Source of the DNA: JACMLD01 sp039916305
GTDB lineage: Bacteria > Bacteroidota > Bacteroidia > Chitinophagales > Chitinophagaceae
Direction: 5' to 3'
NCBI GenBank assembly: GCA_039916305.1
Contig: JBDSLR010000002.1
Location: 62,001-126,000 of the forward strand
DNA length: 64,000 bases
The notes beneath the pieces are model-generated. The model had not been told where the DNA came from and did not search any database. It saw only the letters and a program-made list of their open reading frames with translations. How positions within the stretch are numbered: position 1 is the first letter of the stretch; each line of letters opens with the position of its first letter. This document shows positions 34,313-43,110 of the stretch, piece after piece. Position numbers and translations under genes: made by a program.

Positions 34313-34576
34313 AAAAATAATTTTACTGAATCTACTGTATTTTACAGGAGGTCAATAAAAAAATAAGGACGAAGCTGGAAATTACACAGACGAATGCTAT
34401 TCAATGCCCCCACTTTTAAAAAACAACCGTAGCATACGGGATCGGGTTAGCCGGCAATAACCACTTCAATACAGACAGATTTCACAGTCATGGCCGTTCA
34501 TCAAAAAAAACGACATTTCATGGATATTATCAGTATCTTTTTAGACCAGCATTTTAACTCCTAAAAAATACTGCAT
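34313..34576. other. Divergent intergenic region
   Basis: 264 bp between DUF1579 and the ankyrin gene. It is AT-rich near both ends. I see no TAnnTTTG match, RNA structure or short gene. Confidence 0.6.
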
Positions 34577-35086
34577 ATGCCAGCTGTAGTTTTTTCAAGA
34601 AAAAAATTTATCGCATTCAGTTCTTTTGCTCTTACCGGCATGGTTACCATGGCCGGGCAAAATCAAACAGCGAAGCCACCTGCACTGGATAAAGAACTGG
34701 TAAAAGATTTTGTCATTGCCGGTCATGGCAATTTTGATAAAATAAAGCAACTGTTACAGGAACATCCTTCACTTTTATATGCCTGCTGGGATTGGGGCGG
34801 GGGCGATTTTGAAACTGCACTGGAAGGCGCCGGTCATGTTGGCAACAAAGAAATTGCCAATCATCTTATAGGCCTGGGTGCAAGAACCAATATGTTTGTA
34901 CTTACCATGCTGGGTAAAACCGCCATCGTAAAACCTTTTTTAGAGCAGTCCCCGAAGTTTATTTTCGCCAGGGGGCCGCATGGGTTGAGCTTATTACACC
35001 ATGCTCAAAAAGGGGGCGAAGACGCAGTGGAATTACTCGCTTACCTGCAGGCAAACGGACTGAAAGAGACCAAGATGAACTTGTGA
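34577..35086 (+). CDS. Ankyrin-repeat protein with signal peptide
   Basis: The 169-residue protein has a signal-like N-terminus (1-27, including SRKKFIAFSSFALTG) and ankyrin-type helical repeats from about residue 42: a repeat with GNFDKIKQLLQEHPSLL, then GHVGNKEIANHLIGLGA, and GLSLLHHAQKGGEDAVELL. Ankyrin repeats are protein-binding scaffolds. No partner is apparent in the vicinity. Confidence 0.8.
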   Translation: MPAVVFSRKKFIAFSSFALTGMVTMAGQNQTAKPPALDKELVKDFVIAGHGNFDKIKQLLQEHPSLLYACWDWGGGDFETALEGAGHVGNKEIANHLIGLGARTNMFVLTMLGKTAIVKPFLEQSPKFIFARGPHGLSLLHHAQKGGEDAVELLAYLQANGLKETKMNL

Positions 35087-35148
35087 AAATTAATTCCGGT
35101 TTGCAGGTTAAGTAACCGCGATAAATCCAGAAGAAAGCTATACAAACT

Positions 35149-36243
35149 CTAATCGGGGAAAGCTGTTTTATCAATATGCGGCACAATCCGCAGCGCATTC
35201 TTATAATATACTTTTTTCAGTATTTCATCTGGCAATCCTATGCCATACATCCGCCAGAAAGCATGGTATTTTTTATGATAAGGAAAGTATTCATCTTCTG
35301 TTTCCAATACGCGGAAATAAGTATTATATTCTTCCGGCACCCAACTGTCCTTTCCAAATAAAATCCGGTCCTGGTATTTTTCAAAAAATCTTTTAGCAGC
35401 TTTCGGCTGCCGGCCCAACTCTGCTATTACAGCACCAAACTCTACATTCACATTCGGCATAGCATCAAGTAAAACGCCCAGCTTTGTTAAGTCATTGGGG
35501 TACCAGCCAAAATGAGCGGCTATAAACGTAGTAGCAGGATGCTTTTTAAACATACGGTGTTGTTCTTCAATCAGTGTCTCCCAGGGAGCCGGATCATTGG
35601 GCCCTCTTTTACGTCCGGGCTTGGTTGTTATCTCCAGCCACCTTTCATTTTTTTCGTCTGCAGTATCCCAGAATGGTTTTGGATCTGCTGTATGGATCAA
35701 TACAGGGATTTTTAGTTCCCCAGCTTTTGTCCAGAGAGCATCCAGCCTGCTATCATCTACCGTAACGCGGTTGCCCTTGTTGTCTTTTACAGAAAAACCC
35801 AGGTCTTTAAAAATCTTTAAACCGTTGGCACCGTGCTGCACGTCCTCTTCCAGTTGTTTCACTGCTTTTTCTGTCCAGCCAGGCTCACCAATACCCCCAA
35901 AACTAATATTGGCAAAAACGATGAACCTTTTGGGGAAAACTGATTTAATATTACTGGTCATTTTTTGTAAGCCGCTGCCATTACCCCCACTCAGGTTTAC
36001 CATTACCGCCATGTTCAGCTTATCCATGTCTTTTACCAGTCCGCTTAAATCCTGGCTACCCATGTTCCACTGGTGATTGTGTACATCAATAAAAGGGAAT
36101 TTTGCTTTTGAAAGCACATGTTCCGGCACAACCAGGTTGGAAATGGGATCGTATTTTTCAAAATCCATTTTGCCGCCAGACTGACCGCAGGATGAAAACA
36201 CTATTACTAAACAAACTGAAGCAAGGCAGATGATTTTTTTCAT
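35149..36243 (-). CDS. Amidohydrolase-family lipoprotein
   Basis: The 364-residue protein starts with a lipobox FSSC (Cys19) and then a TIM-barrel metallo-hydrolase: HxH metal site at DVHNHQW, HTADPK, AAHFGW and FGKDSW are spaced as in amidohydrolase_2 (ACMSD/uronate-isomerase related). So it is an outer envelope enzyme; its substrate is not evident. It ends a four-gene minus-strand group that starts with the sterol-desaturase-family gene. Confidence 0.88.
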   Translation of the reverse strand: MKKIICLASVCLVIVFSSCGQSGGKMDFEKYDPISNLVVPEHVLSKAKFPFIDVHNHQWNMGSQDLSGLVKDMDKLNMAVMVNLSGGNGSGLQKMTSNIKSVFPKRFIVFANISFGGIGEPGWTEKAVKQLEEDVQHGANGLKIFKDLGFSVKDNKGNRVTVDDSRLDALWTKAGELKIPVLIHTADPKPFWDTADEKNERWLEITTKPGRKRGPNDPAPWETLIEEQHRMFKKHPATTFIAAHFGWYPNDLTKLGVLLDAMPNVNVEFGAVIAELGRQPKAAKRFFEKYQDRILFGKDSWVPEEYNTYFRVLETEDEYFPYHKKYHAFWRMYGIGLPDEILKKVYYKNALRIVPHIDKTAFPD

Positions 36244-36304
36244 GTAAAAAGATAAAACAATATTTAAAAAGTATATCGCAGGTTTGGAAACGGCAGTCTC
36301 CAGC

Positions 36305-36961
36305 TCAAAGCACCGGCGGCAAATCTTTCAACACATTCTCAATACGGTCATGTAAAGTGGCATAATCAGTGTACCCCCTGGCAATTAAAAAAAACTTCGA
36401 CTCATTTACCTGTAGTAATACCGCCGGAAAACCCGTAACCTTCAATTGCTTTACCAGCGAAAATTCGTACGCCGCTTTTTGTTTGTATTCATCGCTGTGC
36501 AGCTTTGTGTAAAAAACATCCGGTACAATGGCGTATTTTTCAAGCAGGTGCCGGTAAGCTTCATCGTCACATAAATCGCGTCCTTCGTAATGCAGCGCAT
36601 ATTGCAGATCAACTGCAAATGCTACCTGGTCATCCGGAAAAAATTCCTTGAAAATACACATGGCCACGGCCGGCTTTTCAGAATCGGGATACCAGTCGCT
36701 TTTATCGGGATTATTGATATGCCAGAGATAATCACTTCCAAATTTAATACCCGTATGCTCCTCTACTGTTTTATAAGCCGTTTTAATATAGCCGGCAGTA
36801 ACGGAAATAGGTTTTGGCGTCTCACTGATAATCATGCCGCCAGACAATACTTCAAAATTAAATTTGCCGCTGTAAATAGCCGCAATCTCTTTTATCACCG
36901 GGCTAAAACCGTAACACCAACCGCAATAAGCATCATAACAATAAAAAATAACGGGCTGCAT
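36305..36961 (-). CDS. DsbA-family thiol oxidoreductase
   Basis: The 218-residue protein has the active-site motif CGWC (Cys13 and Cys16) in a thioredoxin fold (FYCYDAYCGWC near the N-terminus) with the helical insertion of the FrnE/2-hydroxychromene-2-carboxylate isomerase type, and cis-Pro region VTGFPAVLLQ. No signal peptide, so it is cytoplasmic. It may be a protein disulfide isomerase-like or glutathione-independent dithiol enzyme; substrate unknown. Confidence 0.9.
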   Translation of the reverse strand: MQPVIFYCYDAYCGWCYGFSPVIKEIAAIYSGKFNFEVLSGGMIISETPKPISVTAGYIKTAYKTVEEHTGIKFGSDYLWHINNPDKSDWYPDSEKPAVAMCIFKEFFPDDQVAFAVDLQYALHYEGRDLCDDEAYRHLLEKYAIVPDVFYTKLHSDEYKQKAAYEFSLVKQLKVTGFPAVLLQVNESKFFLIARGYTDYATLHDRIENVLKDLPPVL

Positions 36962-36970
36962 GGTATAAAG

Positions 36971-37648
36971 TTAAGGATTGATGGCGCGTAATTGCAGTAT
37001 ATACTGATCAATATAGGCCTGTTTGCTTTTTAATTTGTATTGCATTATAAACCTGGGATGCGATAGAGGAATAATTCTTTTAAAAAATTGTTGCTCCTTG
37101 TTCAGTGCCGTCAAAAATTTAAAATTTTTACCATCTCCCAGGCAGAAGGCTGTATCACGGTCAATGCCAAATGTAAGTTGCTGCTTTAAACATTCTATTG
37201 CAAATGGTTTTATACTTTCCTGCAACGTTTTATCATCATAATAATTCAGATTTTTGCCCGCCAGGGTAAAACCAAGCGGGCTGACAGAGGTGATATAAAA
37301 CTGCTGATAAAAAGCCTGTACGCCGCCAAGAGCTTTTATTACATCATATATATAAACGGACGAAAGTTCCTGCTTTTTTGTCCAGCTGTTGGGAATGCCG
37401 CAATCATTTTGCAGGCGGATGGGATCTGTAAAGGGTATGCTCGTTACGCCGCCGCCAAAACGACCGGGGTTGATACCAATGATCATCCTTCGCTGCAGGT
37501 GATCGCTATAGAATTTGATATAAAACGCCTTGCAGGCCTGTAGCGCGGCGGGTTCTTCAAATGGCAGCATTACGGCTATACCATTGGGTAAGGCAACAGG
37601 AAATATAAGTTGTTGAATGAATGAAATAATATTTTCTGCAAACGTCAT
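36971..37648 (-). CDS. Uracil-DNA-glycosylase-superfamily protein (DUF4918/SMUG2-like)
   Basis: I use the Met at 37648; the frame also allows 37672, which overlaps the previous stop by one base. The 225-residue protein has the UDG-fold motifs INPGRFGGG (motif 1) and LSHPRF (motif 2) typical of SMUG2/DUF4918, which removes uracil or related damage from DNA. The family is common in Bacteroidota. It follows the sterol-desaturase-family gene on the same strand. Confidence 0.88.
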   Translation of the reverse strand: MTFAENIISFIQQLIFPVALPNGIAVMLPFEEPAALQACKAFYIKFYSDHLQRRMIIGINPGRFGGGVTSIPFTDPIRLQNDCGIPNSWTKKQELSSVYIYDVIKALGGVQAFYQQFYITSVSPLGFTLAGKNLNYYDDKTLQESIKPFAIECLKQQLTFGIDRDTAFCLGDGKNFKFLTALNKEQQFFKRIIPLSHPRFIMQYKLKSKQAYIDQYILQLRAINP

Positions 37649-37671
37649 CCGCAAATGTACGGCAGGCCGCA

Positions 37672-38430
37672 TTATAATTTCCGTGCTGCTATCTCTTCAA
37701 AACGCTGTTCATAATCCTTGCGGAGCGTGCCCATCAACCTGTCCCAGAAAGTAAAATACAACCCATAATTACCTTTAAAATATTGATGGTGCTGGTTATG
37801 GCTCACAGAAGTATTGATCCACTTACCCAGCCAGTGCCGGCTGAAGCCTTTAGGATACAATTCATACCCCAAATGACCATATACGTTATACACAATCATA
37901 AAGAAGAAGAAAATATAAAAATGCAGGGGATGGACAGGAATGGTAAAAAGAAAGACCGCAAAAATACCTGCTTCTACAATAGCTTCCAGCGGATGAAACG
38001 AATAGGCGGCCCAGGGTGAAGGATTGATAGAATGATGGTGCACCAGGTGAAAAAGTTTAAAAAGACTTTTGTGGTGCATCATCCGGTGCGTCCAGTAAAA
38101 ATAAGTATCGTGTATAAACAGCAGCATAGGAAAGGCGGCTACAAAATAAAACCATCCATGATCGCTGATGTTTGTATAGTAGGTTGTATGGGGTACTATG
38201 TAAGGATTTTTTATAAGTAACAGTGGTACAAAACCAAAGATGGCAATGGTGCAGACAGAATAACCTATTTCACGCAGGTAATCTTTTTGCCTGGGAAATT
38301 TAGCCTGTATTTTTTTATCAATGGCTATAGTTTTCAGCAGTATATAAAAAACCAAAAATGCAACGGCGGCCACCATAAAATACCGGGAGCCAATTTTTTG
38401 AACAAAAAAGAAATAGTCTTTCCAGTGCAT
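37672..38430 (-). CDS. Sterol-desaturase/fatty-acid-hydroxylase superfamily membrane protein
   Basis: A 252-residue protein with four or more membrane helices and the eight-His di-iron pattern: HDTYFYWTHRMMHH, HLVHHHSINPSPW, and HNQHHQYFKGNYG. Such enzymes hydroxylate or desaturate lipids with O2. The wide family spread prevents substrate assignment; in Bacteroidota it may modify hopanoid-like, sphingolipid or carotenoid substrates. It leads the minus-strand group ending with the amidohydrolase. Confidence 0.9.
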   Translation of the reverse strand: MHWKDYFFFVQKIGSRYFMVAAVAFLVFYILLKTIAIDKKIQAKFPRQKDYLREIGYSVCTIAIFGFVPLLLIKNPYIVPHTTYYTNISDHGWFYFVAAFPMLLFIHDTYFYWTHRMMHHKSLFKLFHLVHHHSINPSPWAAYSFHPLEAIVEAGIFAVFLFTIPVHPLHFYIFFFFMIVYNVYGHLGYELYPKGFSRHWLGKWINTSVSHNQHHQYFKGNYGLYFTFWDRLMGTLRKDYEQRFEEIAARKL

Positions 38431-38442
38431 ACATATGTGCTT

Positions 38443-38499
38443 AAAAAAAAGTGCCTTGAAGCAGGTTCAACATTCATTGAGCACTGCTTTCAAAACACT
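38443..38499 (-). terminator. Terminator after large Asn/Gly-rich protein gene
   Basis: On the minus strand an imperfect stem (AGTGTTTTGAAAGCAG paired with CTGCTTCAAGGCACT, one bulged A and wobble pairs) is followed by eight T. It separates the 844-residue protein gene from the sterol-desaturase-family operon. Confidence 0.75.
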
Positions 38500-38529
38500 T
38501 CTATAGGTAACCGTCCTTATTAATTTTCG

Positions 38530-41064
38530 TTAACCTCTTCTTCCGCCGCCACGTTCTCCACCGCCCCGGTTGCCACCGCCGTTATTACCTCCACCCGGTC
38601 TTGAACCACCGCCGCCGCCAAAATTAGGCCGGTTGCCGCCATTTCCACCACCACGGTCAACACTGGGTGAAGGCGCGCTGCGTTGCGGTCTTTCAATATT
38701 TTGTTGCTGCTGTTGCGGTCGGCTAAAATTCCTGTTATTATCTGTACTTCTTTGTGGGTTGTATTCACGCTGCCTCACAGGCGGCTGACTGTTGTTATTA
38801 CGGTTGCCATCATTGCTACCATTTATCTGACCCTGGCTGAACGGCCTGCGTCCAAATCCATTGTTGCCAGCTGCATTTCCGGGCGTTCTGTTGTTATCTG
38901 AACTGCGCGGATTATTACCTTGTCCCTGTGTATACGGTCTGCGCGGCGTAGACGTGGCATTATCGCCGCCAGTACCAGGTGTGCGGTTAGAAAACCCACT
39001 GTTGCTTCCTGTTCTGTTACCGCTGTTATTGCGGTTATTGTTATTGTAACGGTTGCCCTCAGTACCGCCAATGCGGTTGCCGTTATTAAACCGATCATTA
39101 TTACCCGTTCTGTTGCCCCCATTAAACCGGTTACCGCCAGTGTTAGACCTGTTGCCATCATTATAACGGTTGCCACCATTGCCACGGTTAAAAGCACCAC
39201 CGCGGTTAGTATTATTATACCGGTTGTTATTTACAAAACTGCGGTTATTGTATGAATATACATTTCTGCGGTTATTGTAAATATTGTTGTTATAGTTGAT
39301 ATTGTAGCGGGCACTGTTGCGGAATGCGTAGCCGCTGTTGTATCCATAGTATCCATAATTGCGGTTATAACTGCCGCCAAATGAATAGCAGGGTCGGTAT
39401 ACAGAAGGTCCCCACCAGCCACCATAACGGTAACCACCACCCCACCAGGAGCTATAACCAAAACCAATATCAAACCAATTGTAACCAAACCCATACCCAA
39501 AGCCCCAGCCATACCACGGAGTATAGTTCATACTGAAACCCCAGGTATACGGTCTTGCATAATAATGGTTGTGAAACCATGGGCGATAGTAGTAACCTGT
39601 TCCGTATACAATGGTAGGCCCGTAAACATAGGCATTCAGGTAACCGGGTGTGTAACCGGTATAGACGTAGTCTGGTGTTGCATCGTATACATAAACATAT
39701 TTGGAATTATAGACAGGATAGCTGGGCGGGATATTATCTACATCAGCTGGGCGGGTGGTACTTACTGCCCAGGGACCGGATGATCTGTTTGATTGGTACC
39801 AAACACCGTTGTCAATTGCATAATACATACCATCCATCTTTAGTACGGTAGCAGATGCATTAACTGCATATTGCAAACGGGTACCCGTAATATTGTCAAA
39901 CTCAGGATCGCCATCATAAGTAACCGTTGTTGTAGCCGTTCTGCGATCTACCTTGGCTGTCTGCGGGATAGCGGCATCCGTAATAGCGTCTTCTGCTTCA
40001 TCTGTACCAGCAACGCTTGCCAGCACATTGTCTTTTGATGAACCCGCCGGAATCTTAGCGAAATCGGCCGGCAATTTATCCGCCGCAATGTACTGCCACT
40101 GACTTTTTAACGAAGAAGACCGGTACCAGCGGCCGCTCAGCAATACATAATACTGCTGGGAGTTTACATCCATGAAAATATCGTTGGAAGAATTTTTTAC
40201 GTACAGCAGACCCGTGTTTTCTACCGGTGCAAAATTGGCTTCCCCGTCAGACTGTATCAACTCTGCAGGTTCTGTACTCACAATAATATCGGGTATTACA
40301 TTACTTGATGAAGCAGTATTATCATTATTGCTGCTGTTCTCAGTATTCTGATTATTTTTTACCGCTGTTTCAATCTGCTGCAGGTTACCGGGAATATTGT
40401 TCACATAGCTATAAGGACCTGTTACTGCTGAAGCGCTGTACCATTGTTTACCACCGTACAAATAAAAACGTCCGTCATTGTTTTTCACAATGGTAAAGGG
40501 TGAGTTTACCACAGCATCAACGCCATACGTTGCATTGCGCTGCAATTTTGGCTGACCATCTATCAATACCAGCATAGACGGCTTGGTAGTATACATTACT
40601 TTGGGCGGGGCATTGTTAAAACCGGACGAAAGTTTTTCCTGTTGCCGGGTATTATTCAATGAATTTTCCAATTCATCTTTTGAAATGCTGATGTTCATTT
40701 CCGGAACAGCCGATTCCAGTTTGCTTTTAATATCAGCAGTGACTGCATCATCCACCCCGTCCGGAAATTTTATGGTGGATACATCCATTGATTGCACCGT
40801 AACGCTCCGGCCGTTATCGGCCACGCTGGCTTCCCACCAGCATGCACCAAAGATGGGATCAGTTTTACCTTGCGGTATAACGGAAATGGCAGACCTTGAC
40901 TTTAAGGTATTGCCTGAATAAGATTCAACCTGGGGCTGATATATTTTTATCAGTTCGCCATTACTGCCTGTAATACTTTTAGGCCAGTCCTGCTGTGCAA
41001 AAGCTGCACTGCAAAAAACAACAGTGCAGAAAAACAACCAGGACTTTTTGTAAAAGATGTTCAT
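38530..41064 (-). CDS. Large secreted repeat and low-complexity (Asn/Gly/Tyr-rich) protein
   Basis: I do not recognise a specific named function. The 844-residue protein has a signal peptide (1-23), an N-terminal domain, three related modules (starting near residues 150, 258 and 380) with the pattern of a Tyr/Trp-bearing strand such as GRFYLYGGKQWYSAS, QYYVLLSGRWYRSS and GMYYAIDNGVWYQS, a Tyr/Trp/Gly-rich zone (about 470-570), and an Asn/Arg/Gly tail ending in RGG repeats (about 700-844). Such proteins are often annotated hypothetical in Bacteroidota. The modules probably fold as small beta-domains; the tail should be disordered. No catalytic motif is visible. Confidence 0.8.
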   Translation of the reverse strand: MNIFYKKSWLFFCTVVFCSAAFAQQDWPKSITGSNGELIKIYQPQVESYSGNTLKSRSAISVIPQGKTDPIFGACWWEASVADNGRSVTVQSMDVSTIKFPDGVDDAVTADIKSKLESAVPEMNISISKDELENSLNNTRQQEKLSSGFNNAPPKVMYTTKPSMLVLIDGQPKLQRNATYGVDAVVNSPFTIVKNNDGRFYLYGGKQWYSASAVTGPYSYVNNIPGNLQQIETAVKNNQNTENSSNNDNTASSSNVIPDIIVSTEPAELIQSDGEANFAPVENTGLLYVKNSSNDIFMDVNSQQYYVLLSGRWYRSSSLKSQWQYIAADKLPADFAKIPAGSSKDNVLASVAGTDEAEDAITDAAIPQTAKVDRRTATTTVTYDGDPEFDNITGTRLQYAVNASATVLKMDGMYYAIDNGVWYQSNRSSGPWAVSTTRPADVDNIPPSYPVYNSKYVYVYDATPDYVYTGYTPGYLNAYVYGPTIVYGTGYYYRPWFHNHYYARPYTWGFSMNYTPWYGWGFGYGFGYNWFDIGFGYSSWWGGGYRYGGWWGPSVYRPCYSFGGSYNRNYGYYGYNSGYAFRNSARYNINYNNNIYNNRRNVYSYNNRSFVNNNRYNNTNRGGAFNRGNGGNRYNDGNRSNTGGNRFNGGNRTGNNDRFNNGNRIGGTEGNRYNNNNRNNSGNRTGSNSGFSNRTPGTGGDNATSTPRRPYTQGQGNNPRSSDNNRTPGNAAGNNGFGRRPFSQGQINGSNDGNRNNNSQPPVRQREYNPQRSTDNNRNFSRPQQQQQNIERPQRSAPSPSVDRGGGNGGNRPNFGGGGGSRPGGGNNGGGNRGGGERGGGRRG

Positions 41065-41119
41065 GACGGAGATTTTATTTTTAATAATAGTGTTAAGCCA
41101 CTGCTAACTATCTGATAAG

Positions 41120-41126
41120 TAAGACG
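41120..41126 (-). promoter_or_regulatory. CGTCTTA heptamer upstream of repeat-protein gene
   Basis: Minus-strand CGTCTTA, the core of the shared decamer, lies 55 bp before the start at 41064 and is preceded by AACTTT 13 bp upstream, close to an ECF promoter. A third possible member of the same regulon; weaker than the two full decamers. Confidence 0.3.
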
Positions 41127-41220
41127 CGTTAGCCTCTCTAAAGTTTGTTCTTCTTAATAAAAGATTTTGTTAATGTAAAGCATTTTAATCCGCCTTTCAT
41201 AATGGCGGCTTACTTAGCAC

Positions 41221-41829
41221 CTAATTCATATATTTCCAGTTCCTTATCTTACCTGCTGCTATCCATTCCAGGGCAATTGACATGCGCTTTTCCCTGGTTG
41301 GGACGGTTTTGGCTTCTATCAGCCACGCTGTATATTCCCGCTTCTGCGACGGACTGAATTTTTCAAAAACCGCCAGCGCCTTTTTGTTTTTTGCCAGGGC
41401 GGCAGAAAAGAACGCAGGTATTACCAGTTCTTTTGAGGTCAATGGTTTTGCTTTCGCTACTTTTATGCCTGCATCATTTAATTTCATCGCTTCCTTCACC
41501 CAGGCCATTACCTTTTTATCTGCCGGCAAATCTTTGAGTGAGGTAATTTTCCCGAGCGTACCCATGGCTTCCTTACGGTTATCCAGCAATTGCTGCGCGT
41601 CTTTCATGAGGGCAGCCTTCCAGAAGCCAAATGCGCAGTGTTGCTTAAAAGAAGCCATGCTGCAGAGTATTTCACCCTTGTACATAAAATGCGGGAAAGA
41701 CCATTTCATGGTTTCTTCTGTTTCGGGACAGGCAGCATGCACCAATACACGCAGCTGCTGCAATATGGGCAGCGCAAAATCGGCCGATTTAATTATATAA
41801 GCATCAATACGGGGATCCTGCTTTGGCAT
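41221..41829 (-). CDS. YdeI/OmpD-associated-family protein with DUF1801
   Basis: The 202-residue protein has an N-terminal DUF1801 fold (PKQDPRIDAYIIKSADFA and MKWSFPHFMYKGEILC in pieces) and the C-terminal OmdA/YdeI helical region ending LEWIAAGKIRNWKY. Family members are linked loosely to stress resistance, but the biochemistry is unknown. Single gene; a weak hairpin (41191-41209) follows it. Confidence 0.88.
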   Translation of the reverse strand: MPKQDPRIDAYIIKSADFALPILQQLRVLVHAACPETEETMKWSFPHFMYKGEILCSMASFKQHCAFGFWKAALMKDAQQLLDNRKEAMGTLGKITSLKDLPADKKVMAWVKEAMKLNDAGIKVAKAKPLTSKELVIPAFFSAALAKNKKALAVFEKFSPSQKREYTAWLIEAKTVPTREKRMSIALEWIAAGKIRNWKYMN

Positions 41830-42142
41830 AAATTGGTTTCTAATAATTGCAGCCTTACAAATAAAGCCAACCGTTATTGTCTTTTTTTTGAGGTTACTGT
41901 AAACCCCTCTCCAAAGAAACGCTGCCAGGGCCCTGTCTCCTCTACTAACAGATTGTATTAAGTTTTATGCTGACAGCATTGATTTTAAAGTTACGAATTT
42001 CTTTTGGCAGCTGCAACCAGTGCAATCATTCCGGCTACTTCAAATTTCGGGGTACAAGTATGCAGTGTTTTTTTATTGGTTGGCAGAAACTTTTGATGAT
42101 TTGTCTTATGGGGGGTTTTTTACAAGGTACTGGCAAACCAAA

Positions 42143-42162
42143 GGGCCCGCCCGGATGACGGG
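42143..42162. repeat. GC-rich short motif, REP-like copy 1
   Basis: The segment begins GGGCCCGCCCGG and continues ATGACGGG. It shares GCCCGCC with segments at 42381 and 45295 in an otherwise AT-rich setting. Partly self-complementary. Confidence 0.3.
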
Positions 42163-42380
42163 TTTGTAAAGGGTTTGAATGTGCATAGCCGCAGGTGCAC
42201 CATGCGGTAGAAAATGAAGCGTTATATCAGCCCCAGGATGAGCAATATTATTTAATCGGGGCCGATCCCCAAACTAATAACACCCGTTCCGGGTCTTTCC
42301 ATTTACAAATGTGGTTTCTATATTAATAACAGTCTTTCAGGCTTCTTCCGAACGATGGCTTTTCTGGTCTAAATCTGAAA

Positions 42381-42405
42381 GGCCCGCCTGCCCGTCCGGT
42401 CAGGG
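42381..42405. repeat. GC-rich short motif, REP-like copy 2
   Basis: Contains GGCCCGCCTGCCCGTCC then GGTCAGGG; a stem CCTG/CAGG is possible. It resembles the segment inserted in the decayed tRNA-Phe copy (GCCCGCC and CCGGTCAG shared). Confidence 0.3.
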
Positions 42406-42417
42406 ACGACATTACCC

Positions 42418-43071
42418 TCATCCCGCTATCCTTGCATATAGCCAGTTGCTGAAGTCTTCTATGGTATAAAACAATTCGTCAGGGTGCAGGGTTGCCAGCT
42501 TTTCCGGTTCCGCCGTTTCAGCCCAGGCCGCTGCTATTACCGGGATGCCAGCCTGCCTGCTGGCGGTGATATCGCCGGGAGCGTCGCCAACGTAAATAAC
42601 CTCATCTTTATCAAGGTCAGTAAAATAGTCAAGGACGGCCTGTATGCCGGCCGCTTTTCTTGGTCCGCCGGGCACTCCCGTTTCTATAATTTCAAAAAAT
42701 GACAGTAACCCAAATTGCTGCAGAGAGATAGCAGTACTGTGCTTGCCTTTGCCGGTAACCATGGCAATGCGCAGCTTTTTCTTTTTAAGCGCAATCAACA
42801 ATTCTTCCATTCCAGCAAACGGGTCAGGGCACATTTTATGAAAGGCTTTATAAAAATGAAGATAATCTGCCATTCCTTTGCTATAATGGTCAGGTGCCAG
42901 TGCCATAATGGTTCCTTCTTCAGACGGACCGAAAGTTGCCATGATCTCTTCGTCGGATACTGCGCGGTTTATCAGCGGCTCTACAGATTGGCGGAATGCC
43001 TTAATGCAGAGCGGTAAAGTATTGGCCAGGGTTCCATCAAGATCAAAAATGACTGCTTTAATTTGTTGCAT
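42418..43071 (-). CDS. HAD-family hydrolase (phosphoglycolate-phosphatase-like)
   Basis: The 217-residue protein has motif I FDLDGTL (Asp10 and Asp12), a helical cap (about 15-85), motif II VTGKGK, and motif IV YVGDAPGD. It hydrolyses small phosphate esters; the substrate is uncertain (Gph/pyrophosphatase PpaX-like). It follows the AraC regulator gene by 39 bp on the same strand. Confidence 0.92.
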   Translation of the reverse strand: MQQIKAVIFDLDGTLANTLPLCIKAFRQSVEPLINRAVSDEEIMATFGPSEEGTIMALAPDHYSKGMADYLHFYKAFHKMCPDPFAGMEELLIALKKKKLRIAMVTGKGKHSTAISLQQFGLLSFFEIIETGVPGGPRKAAGIQAVLDYFTDLDKDEVIYVGDAPGDITASRQAGIPVIAAAWAETAEPEKLATLHPDELFYTIEDFSNWLYARIAG

Positions 43072-43110
43072 ACAATCAAATGTAAAATTATTACCTGCTT
43101 TGTTGTGCCG

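Larger units (their letters stand above)
41830..42417. other. 588-bp region without a credible gene
   Basis: No family match or convincing ribosome site is visible; the 63-codon plus-strand frame at 41967 has no features. It holds two short GC-rich inverted-repeat-like segments (42143-42162 and 42381-42405). It may be decayed sequence. Confidence 0.55.

Noticed and set aside
38570..38788. Repeated DNA near RGG tail as a possible CRISPR array
   Set aside because: The repeats are in-frame low-complexity codons without uniform spacers or cas genes.
38823..39200. Alternative minus-strand frame in the Asn/Gly-rich protein gene
   Set aside because: Low-complexity codons give long frames by chance; the 844-residue frame carries the signal peptide and modules.
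41967..42158. 63-codon plus-strand ORF in the gene-poor stretch
   Set aside because: No family features, no ribosome site and it runs into the GC-rich motif.
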